NCBI GenBank assembly: GCA_003963305.1
Contig: RXJR01000010.1
Coordinates: forward strand, 62,001 to 126,000
DNA length: 64,000 nucleotides
DNA from: Candidatus Melainabacteria bacterium
GTDB lineage: Bacteria > Cyanobacteriota > Vampirovibrionia > Obscuribacterales > Obscuribacteraceae
Direction: 5' to 3'
Under the pieces are notes generated by a model. It had not been told where the DNA came from, searched no databases, and saw only the letters and a program-made list of their open reading frames with translations. Shown here piece after piece: positions 57,806 to 64,000 of the stretch (position 1 is the stretch's first letter; each line of letters opens with the position of its first letter). Position numbers and translations under genes: made by a program.

Positions 57806-58855
57806 ATGTATTTTGCACACCCGGCCTGGCTGCTCTTGCTCCTCAGCATGCCGCTGCCATGGCTCCTCTGGCGTCGCAAGGGGTTCCTCGGTTACTCCGA
57901 CTTGCGACTGCTGGAACACGCGAACAGACCAAGCTTCCTGCACAAGATTCCAGCCGCTCTTCTGGCGCTTTCATTCGTCGCTCTCACGGCTGCACTGGCG
58001 ACGCCCCGGCAGTCGTACATGAAACCGACGGGAAACCAGCTCTCACGCGATGTCATCTTCGGCATCGACATCTCCGGTTCGATGACGGCTGCTTTCGAGG
58101 GCACCATGCCGGCGCCCGACAGTCGCTGTGCAGCCGCCCTCGGACAGGCGCCCTCTAGCGTGCTCAAGGCCTACGCCGAAGACACGCATGCCGACTATCA
58201 GTCGACCACAGGCACCCGCCAGGCTGCGGCTGCTGGTTCGGTTGAGAACTTCATCTGCCAGAGCTATCTGCGCGACTCAGGCGACCGCATCGGGCTTCTG
58301 GAATTCTCCGACTCACCCACCTGGCTGTGGCCGCTCTCAGGCGACCTGAGCATGGTCTTCAGACAGTCGCAGTTCATTCCCTTCGCCTCGGGCAGTGGCA
58401 CCAACTTCGGTGGCTCACCGCCCGGTCCGCTCGATTTCGCCGCCGAGATGTTCAAGCAGATCGGGCAGGCCAAGTCACGCGTCTTCATTCTCGTCACAGA
58501 CGGTGAAGACTACCTCAGCGATGAGGTAAAGGCCCGGCTCGAGAAGTTGATGCGTGATAACGACATTCACTTCTATGTCATCTCGGTGGGCGAAGACCTG
58601 GCACCCAAGGGGCAGCCGGTCAGCGAAGACGCCGACATCGCCCAGATCGCTATCACCACAGGCGGTGCGGTCTTCCAGGCCCAAAACGAGCAGGATCTGA
58701 ATAAGGCTGTACAGACGGTCGATCAGCTGACGCGCTCGCCGGTGCAGGTGGAGACAACCGCTGCGCACAACGAGCTCTTCATGTATTTCGTTTACGCCTT
58801 CCTCGTCCTCTTCGTCCTGGCCCTTTCCGCCCAGGCTATCGTCTTGCGGCGGTGA
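57806..58855 (+). CDS. BatA-like membrane VWA protein
   Basis: A 349-residue protein with the N-terminal aerotolerance-type opening (MYFAHPAWLLLLLSMPLPWL), a second membrane segment at about 50-66, a VWA domain with the MIDAS motif DISGS (88-92) and TDGEDY, and a C-terminal membrane helix. The metal-ion adhesion site is complete. An insert rich in Ala/Ser occurs at about 100-150. ATG 57806 after AAAGGGGTTGCA. It is equivalent to BatA of Bat operons, which support envelope stress tolerance. Confidence 0.88.
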   Translation: MYFAHPAWLLLLLSMPLPWLLWRRKGFLGYSDLRLLEHANRPSFLHKIPAALLALSFVALTAALATPRQSYMKPTGNQLSRDVIFGIDISGSMTAAFEGTMPAPDSRCAAALGQAPSSVLKAYAEDTHADYQSTTGTRQAAAAGSVENFICQSYLRDSGDRIGLLEFSDSPTWLWPLSGDLSMVFRQSQFIPFASGSGTNFGGSPPGPLDFAAEMFKQIGQAKSRVFILVTDGEDYLSDEVKARLEKLMRDNDIHFYVISVGEDLAPKGQPVSEDADIAQIAITTGGAVFQAQNEQDLNKAVQTVDQLTRSPVQVETTAAHNELFMYFVYAFLVLFVLALSAQAIVLRR

Positions 58856-58874
58856 CGCCATGAAAGGATTTGAC

Positions 58875-59498
58875 ATGACCAAACTGATTGCGCTTGCCTA
58901 TCGCTTGCGCATCTGCCTGGCCGCAGTCGCTTTCCTTCTGGCGCTGGGGTTGATCGGGCTGGGTGGCTACCGCTACTTGAGCTGGACCAGCCCGCTGGCA
59001 AACGGCAACTACGGACATGCCGCTGAGAGTCAGGTTGGCGACCAGGCTGTGGCTCTCTACGACCGCGGCTTGAGCGAGTATCGGCAGGCTCTGGCCACAG
59101 ACGACGCCGATGCCGCTCAGACTCTCTGGCAGAACGCCCAGGCAGATCTTTCCGCTGCCTACAATCAGCTCATCGCCGAGGGGAATGGCTCGGTGCCTGA
59201 ATCTTCGCGAAAACTCGCGGCAGACCTGCAGTTCCAGCTCGGCAACATGCTGGTCATAACCGGGCTCGCTCAGCAGAGCGTGGAGCTGATTCAGGCCGGC
59301 GTGCAGAGCTACGAAGAGTGCCTGCGACTCGACCCGGGCAACCTGGCGGCCAGGTACAACATCGAGTTGCTCGAGCAGAGCAACGAAGTGAACAAGCAGA
59401 ACAACCCCGGCGGTCCCGGCAAGCCAGGCGACCAGCCCGGGCAGCCAGGCAAGCAGCCGGGCACAGGCGCCGGTCACAACCACGGCGACGGAACGTAA
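58875..59498 (+). CDS. BatC-like TPR membrane protein
   Basis: A 207-residue protein with an N-terminal membrane segment (CLAAVAFLLALGLIGLGGY), helical repeats with TPR character (VALYDRGLSEYRQALA; QSYEECLRLDPGNLAARYNIELLE) and a Gly/Pro/Gln-rich tail with HNHGDG. ATG 58875 after AAAGGATTTGAC; ATG 58860 five codons earlier is possible. It lies between the two VWA genes, whereas canonical Bat operons place BatC after BatB. Confidence 0.8.
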   Translation: MTKLIALAYRLRICLAAVAFLLALGLIGLGGYRYLSWTSPLANGNYGHAAESQVGDQAVALYDRGLSEYRQALATDDADAAQTLWQNAQADLSAAYNQLIAEGNGSVPESSRKLAADLQFQLGNMLVITGLAQQSVELIQAGVQSYEECLRLDPGNLAARYNIELLEQSNEVNKQNNPGGPGKPGDQPGQPGKQPGTGAGHNHGDGT

Positions 59499-59507
59499 GG
59501 AGGAGAG

Positions 59508-60710
59508 ATGCAGTTCATCAACGCTTCGGCGCTCTGGCTCCTCCTCCTTCTGCTACCGCTTGCGGTGGCGGCGGTGTGGTTGGGAGCGCGGCGTCAGGCA
59601 AGCTTCAACGCCCGCTTCGGCGAGACCAGGCTGGTCTCGCGCTTCTCGCAGCTGCACAGCTCCAGGCAGAGTCTTCTCAAGGGCGCTTGCGTGGCACTGG
59701 CTGTCTCAGCGGCTATCGTCGCCCTGGCGCGACCGACCTTGAACGACTCGGATGTGACAGTGCCCGCCGGCACCGTCGATGTCGTCAGCGTCATCGACGT
59801 CAGTCGCAGCATGGCGATTGAGAGCTATGCGGGCAAGACCGGCAGTACTGCCGGCACGCGCCTGGACATGGCTCGCACTATCGTGAAAGAAAAGCTCATG
59901 CCAGCGCTGGGCGCCAACAAGCTGAGCCTGGTCTCCTACTCAGGCACCGCAGTTACGCAGGGCTTCCTCACAAGCGACATGAATGCGCTCACCTGGGTGC
60001 TGAACAACGCCGTCACCATAGGCGGTGCGCCAGGCGACGGCACCAACATGACGACCGGTCTCGTCAACGCCATCGAAGAGCTGGCTGTCGACTCGCCTGC
60101 CGACCACGCCCGCGTAATAGTGCTTTTCACCGACGGCGACTTTTATGACAGCGCCGCCGACATCGAACGGGTCACAGCAGCGCTCAAGCAGCATCACATT
60201 CAGCTCGTCATCGTCGGGCTGGGCAGTGCTGAGGCGCAGCCCATTCCCGTCGATCAACTGGCGCCGCAAGACAGATCACAGTTCTACGGTCAGAAGTACT
60301 TCAAGAACGCAGCTGGTGAAGTGGAGCGCATCCCCTTCAACTTCCAGAACGTGATCAACCTCAAGAACCAGGCCGGCGCTCGCTTCATTCGCATCGAAAA
60401 CGCCTCTGACTTCGACATCGCAAGCCTCTTCACGGGCAGCGCTGTCACTCACAAGAAGGGCACACACGAGCTCTTCTTCGTGCCACTGCTTCTGGCGCTG
60501 CTTTGCTTCGGACTGCATCTGCTGTCGGAGCACGAGCGACCGTCCAACTGGCGCGAAAGCATCGTAAGCCGATGGAACGAGTCGCGCAATACGATGCGTC
60601 GGCGGAGTCGTCGAGGTGACAAGAAGCACTCGGGACGAGTGCGCTCCATGAGAGTGCTTTCGGTACTCCGCTTCATTCCGCGCAGGCGCTCCAAAGGAGG
60701 TGAGCGATGA
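59508..60710 (+). CDS. BatB-like membrane VWA protein
   Basis: A 400-residue protein with two N-terminal hydrophobic segments (LLLLLLPLAVAAVWLG; VALAVSAAIVALA), a VWA domain with MIDAS DVSRS (97-101) and FTDGDFYDS, a C-terminal membrane helix at about 322-340 and a basic cytosolic tail (RRRSRRGDKKHSGR). ATG 59508 follows AAGGAGGAGAG. Its stop overlaps the next gene start by four bases. It is the second VWA subunit of the membrane complex. Confidence 0.87.
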   Translation: MQFINASALWLLLLLLPLAVAAVWLGARRQASFNARFGETRLVSRFSQLHSSRQSLLKGACVALAVSAAIVALARPTLNDSDVTVPAGTVDVVSVIDVSRSMAIESYAGKTGSTAGTRLDMARTIVKEKLMPALGANKLSLVSYSGTAVTQGFLTSDMNALTWVLNNAVTIGGAPGDGTNMTTGLVNAIEELAVDSPADHARVIVLFTDGDFYDSAADIERVTAALKQHHIQLVIVGLGSAEAQPIPVDQLAPQDRSQFYGQKYFKNAAGEVERIPFNFQNVINLKNQAGARFIRIENASDFDIASLFTGSAVTHKKGTHELFFVPLLLALLCFGLHLLSEHERPSNWRESIVSRWNESRNTMRRRSRRGDKKHSGRVRSMRVLSVLRFIPRRRSKGGER

Positions 60711-61792
60711 GGAAGTACATTCCGCACCTGACCGCTCTGCTCGCCTTCCTGGTGGGTACGGCGGTCGTGCTTGCCATCGTCAGCGGTGGCAAGAGCTTCG
60801 ACTCCCCGCACTTCAGGGACAGTACCTCACCCCAGGCAGTGGTCCAACTGGAGCGCGATTACGCCTACCGCACGGGCGACCAGATCACCTTCACAGTCTT
60901 CGTCGACCAGCCCAGCGGCACCGAAGTGGATGGTTCGAGCTTTGCCGTCACCGACACCAATGAAGGTGACATGGAGTTCAGCTCGCAACTGCTGGGCAGC
61001 AAAACTGGTGCAGGCGACAGCATGGTGCTGGCGGTGCAAGTGACGCTGCGCAAGTGGAGTTACGAGCAGACCTTCACGGTCAAAGCGACGATGAGCTACA
61101 TCGTCTCATCGACCGGTGACACAGAGGCGCTTCAGGTGCCCGACATCACCCTGCACATGTCGCCCACCTGGGATGGTCGCAAGACACTCAATCAGGGTGA
61201 CAATCGGTTGCGGCAAGACGAGAAGGCGTATCTCAACATCATCCTCATCGCGGTAGGTCTCTTCACCAGCATCTGCATGGTGCTTTTCATGCGGGCGGCA
61301 CGACGCAAGAACAGTCGTATACGGGCCAGCCGGCCTCGTGTGCCGACAGCGCTCGAGTCTGCGCGTAATGGCTTCGAGCTGAGGCGCGATCTGATTCTTG
61401 GTCGTGACTATCGGCTCGAGCATTATGAGGAACTCGAGCGCATCGTGCGAGGACTCTTCCAGATCGAGACCGTGACCACCGACCGGGTGGCAGCGGAGCT
61501 CCCCGCTCCTCACCGATGGGCGCAAGACCATGTGCTCACCGTTCTCACCCACTGCGACAAGCGCCTCTATCAGGATCTCAGTCTGACAGAACTCGAACAC
61601 GCCGGTCTGTTCAGCGCCTTCGAGCAGCTGCTTACCGAGATGCCTCTTCACGAGATGGCACCGCCGCCTCGCATCACCCGGTGGACGCCAATCACCACAC
61701 GCCTGAAGCGACTGCCGCACAGGAAGCTGACCTTCCTCGCAGTGGGCGCAAAGTGGCTGTGGCGACACCGTCCTTTCCGCTACTACGTGTAG
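60707..61792 (+). CDS. BatD-like membrane protein
   Basis: A 361-residue protein: N-terminal membrane anchor (TALLAFLVGTAVVLAIVSG), an exposed beta-rich domain with immunoglobulin-like strands (QITFTVFVDQPSG, FTVKATMSYIV), a second membrane helix (about 177-196) and a cytosolic helical C-terminus (ALESARNGFELRRDLI). The topology fits the BatD position in the operon, although sequence identity to BatD cannot be claimed. The start has a consensus AAAGGAGGTGAGCG site and an ATGA overlap with the preceding stop. Confidence 0.78.
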   Translation: MRKYIPHLTALLAFLVGTAVVLAIVSGGKSFDSPHFRDSTSPQAVVQLERDYAYRTGDQITFTVFVDQPSGTEVDGSSFAVTDTNEGDMEFSSQLLGSKTGAGDSMVLAVQVTLRKWSYEQTFTVKATMSYIVSSTGDTEALQVPDITLHMSPTWDGRKTLNQGDNRLRQDEKAYLNIILIAVGLFTSICMVLFMRAARRKNSRIRASRPRVPTALESARNGFELRRDLILGRDYRLEHYEELERIVRGLFQIETVTTDRVAAELPAPHRWAQDHVLTVLTHCDKRLYQDLSLTELEHAGLFSAFEQLLTEMPLHEMAPPPRITRWTPITTRLKRLPHRKLTFLAVGAKWLWRHRPFRYYV

Positions 61793-61911
61793 CGAGCATC
61801 CGAACAGCAAGATCGTTTACCAGCCTGCCTGAGCGCACCACAACCGGTGCGAACCGGCAGGCGAATAACTGCATGGCGACAGCATGGTTGCCATCTACAA
61901 AAGGAGTCACA

Positions 61912-62622
61912 TTGCGCGACGACATGACCAAGATCTTCCACGAGCCCGGTCGCAACGGGGGCGGGGGCAACCGCAACGGCAAGCGCCACCAGCGCGCCAT
62001 CGCCGACGGTGTCACCTTCGAGCCCATGCGCCGCGACCGCGACCGCGCCCGCCACTCGGCGTACGCGCCGCTGCGCCAGTACCTGATCAAGCAGGTGGGG
62101 CGCCCGTGGAACGAGGTCTTCTCGGACATCTCGCACAACACCCGCAGCAAGAGCCTCACCGCCCAGGAGGTGCGCGAGGCCATGGTCGGCATGGTCGAGA
62201 CGACCGTGCAGCTCATCGACGGACAGCCGCACGACGAGCGCGGCCGCCCGATCACGAGCAACTTCTGGTCGCCCGTCTGGGTGCACCCGGAGACCGGCAT
62301 CCTGCTGCGCGCCCCGCAGCAGCCCAGGCGGCGCTACAGCCGCAAGCCCAGCTTCGAGCAGATCGACATCGACGCGAACAGCAAGCTCGTCAAGTTGAAC
62401 GACCTCTGGTTCGTGGTCAACTTCGCGCCCCTCCCCGCGGTGCTCAACCCCGACGAGCCCGAGCGCGACATCGTGCTCAACGTGCCGGCCTGCCAGGGCT
62501 ACATGGGCTACCGCAACACGGGCGGCAACTTCCGCCGCGAGTGGGGCGGCAACGTCTACGCCGTCTCCAAGCGGGCCGCGAGCAAGAAGGAGATCAAGAA
62601 GCTGGTCAAGACGGGCAGCTAG
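61912..62622 (+). CDS. Hypothetical protein (236 aa)
   Basis: A basic soluble protein beginning MRDDMTKIFHEPGRNGGGG at the TTG at 61912, preceded by AAAGGAGTCACA. It contains PLRQYLIKQVGRPWNEVFSDI, a block I associate with short hypothetical proteins of several environmental phyla (recall only), then SNFWSPVWVHPETGILLRAP and a Lys-rich end. No catalytic motif. It lies 119 bases after the Bat genes and has its own terminator. Confidence 0.68.
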   Translation: MRDDMTKIFHEPGRNGGGGNRNGKRHQRAIADGVTFEPMRRDRDRARHSAYAPLRQYLIKQVGRPWNEVFSDISHNTRSKSLTAQEVREAMVGMVETTVQLIDGQPHDERGRPITSNFWSPVWVHPETGILLRAPQQPRRRYSRKPSFEQIDIDANSKLVKLNDLWFVVNFAPLPAVLNPDEPERDIVLNVPACQGYMGYRNTGGNFRREWGGNVYAVSKRAASKKEIKKLVKTGS

Positions 62623-62637
62623 CCCGCAATTGAGCGC

Positions 62638-62673
62638 AGGTCAGGAAGGGCGTTTGCACGCTCTTCCTGACCT
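62638..62673 (+). terminator. Hairpin terminator after the 61912-62622 gene
   Basis: AGGTCAGGAAG / CTTCCTGACCT, 11 perfect pairs continuing inward with GCGT/ACGC, beginning 15 bases past the stop. Confidence 0.75.
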
Positions 62674-62841
62674 CGCCCTATTAGCTCTGTAAACGTGACA
62701 CGCCTTCCTTTTGGATCGAATCGTCTCGCGATTTTGCGTTCGGCAGTGACGCCGCAATCGATCCGATTTTCAAAAGCATTTTTCATCACCTCATTACCGA
62801 TGGCAGGCGATAAGCAAGTCATCCTGACGAAAAGAGTAATT

Positions 62842-64000
62842 GTGAACACCACACACGGTATCAACCCCGAGTTCATGGATCTGCAAGCAGATCCCGGCAA
62901 GGACTTCTTCCGCTACGCCAACGGCGCCTACGTCGACCAGGCTGTGCTGCCGGCCGGCTACTCGCGCTGGGGCACATTCCTCGAGCTGCGTGAGCTGTCG
63001 CTCGACCGTCTGCACACGATGATGGTCGAGGCCAGCCAGGGCACGCAGCAGCCCGGCTCGATCGAGCAGAAGATGGGCGACTTCTTCGCGGCCGGCATGG
63101 ATGTCGACGCGATCGAGGCGCAGGGCGCTTCGCCTCTCGCTGGCGAGTTCGCCGCCATCGCCCGCGTGCGCACCCGGCGCGGACTGGCCAGGTGCGTGGC
63201 TCGCCTGCACGGGCTCGGCGTCGGACCCCTCTTCGGCTTCGGTGCCATGCAGTCATTCAGCGACAGCTCGCAGATGGTCGCCTCGATCGGTCAGGGCGGC
63301 ACCAGCATGGGCGGTCGCGACTACTACGTCGACACCGACGATGCCAGCATCGAGAAGCGCCGGCTCTACGTGCAGCACATCAGCAAGATGCTGCAGCTCC
63401 TCGGTCAGAGCACCCGCACCGCAGATCGCGATGCGCGCAGCATCATGGCCGTCGAGACCGCGCTCGCCTTCGCACAGATGGAAGAGGAGGAGATGCGTGA
63501 CCCCAAGAACATCGACCACGTCATGTCGGTCGCTGAGTTGCGGGCACTGACGCCTTCCTTCGATTTCCGCGCCTACTTCCGCGCCATCGGTGCGCCCGAC
63601 TTCAAGACGCTCAACGTCCTGCAGCCGGACTTCTTCAAGGCACTCGAGAAGGTGCTGAGCAAGACATCGCTGCGCACCATGCGCGCCTACCTGCGCTGGA
63701 AGCTGATCAACAGCACCGCCGGCTACCTGTCGGCTGACTTCGTCAACGAGCGCTTCGCCTTCTTCGGCGTCGTCATGAGCGGACTGACGGAGCAGCAGCC
63801 GCGTTACAAGCGGGTCGTCAACCTCGTCGACAGCTGCCTGGGCGAGGCCATCGGTCAGCTCTACGTGGAGCGCTTCTTCCCGCCCGAGGCCAAGACGCGC
63901 GTGCTCGAGATGATCGAGGACGGCAAGCTGGAGATGCGCGCCGCCCTCGAGAAGGCTGACTGGCTGTCGGACGAGACGCGCAGCAACCTGCTCGCCAAGA
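62842..64000 (+). CDS. M13 (neprilysin/PepO) family metallopeptidase, N-terminal part
   Basis: Open to the window end, 386 codons. GTG start at 62842 (MNTTHGINPEFMDLQADPGK). The opening DPGKDFFRYANGAY, YSRWGTFLELRELS and GVGPLFGFGAMQ match the helical N-terminal lobe of M13 peptidases (D..DF..YvNG.W..). The HExxH zinc motif lies beyond the window. There is no signal peptide or membrane anchor, as in the cytosolic PepO type. The gene begins 219 bases after the 61912 gene and keeps the same G/C-ending codon style. Confidence 0.87.
   Translation, partial: MNTTHGINPEFMDLQADPGKDFFRYANGAYVDQAVLPAGYSRWGTFLELRELSLDRLHTMMVEASQGTQQPGSIEQKMGDFFAAGMDVDAIEAQGASPLAGEFAAIARVRTRRGLARCVARLHGLGVGPLFGFGAMQSFSDSSQMVASIGQGGTSMGGRDYYVDTDDASIEKRRLYVQHISKMLQLLGQSTRTADRDARSIMAVETALAFAQMEEEEMRDPKNIDHVMSVAELRALTPSFDFRAYFRAIGAPDFKTLNVLQPDFFKALEKVLSKTSLRTMRAYLRWKLINSTAGYLSADFVNERFAFFGVVMSGLTEQQPRYKRVVNLVDSCLGEAIGQLYVERFFPPEAKTRVLEMIEDGKLEMRAALEKADWLSDETRSNLLAK

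Overview
The window looks like chromosomal DNA from a non-photosynthetic relative of the cyanobacteria, probably a large-genome Melainabacteria/Vampirovibrionia lineage of the Obscuribacterales type. This rests on a cyanobacterial-style BtpA protein, a DUF4388 (PATAN) protein, a membrane-anchored zinc-ribbon Ser/Thr kinase and secreted proteins with PGNIQ-type repeats, with no photosynthesis genes. It is an inference from gene content; no rRNA or other taxonomic marker is present. No tRNA, rRNA, CRISPR array, integrase or transposase was recognised.

Two kinds of DNA alternate. Ordinary blocks have mixed codon use: 1-8.3 kb with BtpA, DUF4388, ProS and TldD/TldE; 12.1-22.9 kb with a membrane aminopropyltransferase-like protein, kinase, porin-like barrel, GNAT, hydroxylase and S41 protease; 35.0-39.1 kb with DUF1254, a lipoprotein paralogue and a TIG protein; and 43.0-43.7 kb with YceI. 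Between them lie blocks whose codons end mostly in G or C, with strong AAGGAG-type ribosome binding sites and near-perfect hairpins after genes: about 0.8-1.4, 8.9-12.0, 23.0-34.6, 39.2-42.4, 43.9-52.2 and 53.1-64 kb.

The G/C-ending blocks carry the unusual systems. 8.9-12.0 kb is a patatin / PDZ-less S41 protease / patatin triad. 23.0-34.6 kb is a two-armed divergent island around a 1.2 kb non-coding centre: TruD, a HAD protein and four unknowns leftward; a cytosolic thermolysin/fungalysin-like metalloprotease, a small alarmone-hydrolase-like HD protein, a stand-alone CobQ-type amidotransferase, a HAD phosphatase, two unknowns and a cytosolic trypsin-fold protease rightward. 39.2-42.4 kb encodes an FtsH relative with two complete AAA+ modules and one M41 peptidase domain. 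43.9-52.2 kb is a seven-gene operon joining a copper-type P-ATPase and two related membrane proteins (one with a Met/His-rich tail) to three PLP enzymes of sulfur and amino-acid chemistry, including a cysteine synthase-rhodanese fusion. 53.1-64 kb holds a thioredoxin-like membrane-anchored protein and a second, divergent FtsH-like protease followed by a MoxR/DUF58/VWA/TPR (Bat-type) membrane operon and an M13 peptidase that runs off the end.

The recurring theme is proteolysis and membrane or envelope quality control: two FtsH-like proteins, two S41, one gluzincin, one trypsin-fold, one M13 and TldD/E, next to metal and sulfur handling. The best candidates for undescribed biology are the tandem-AAA FtsH and the copper/sulfur PLP operon.
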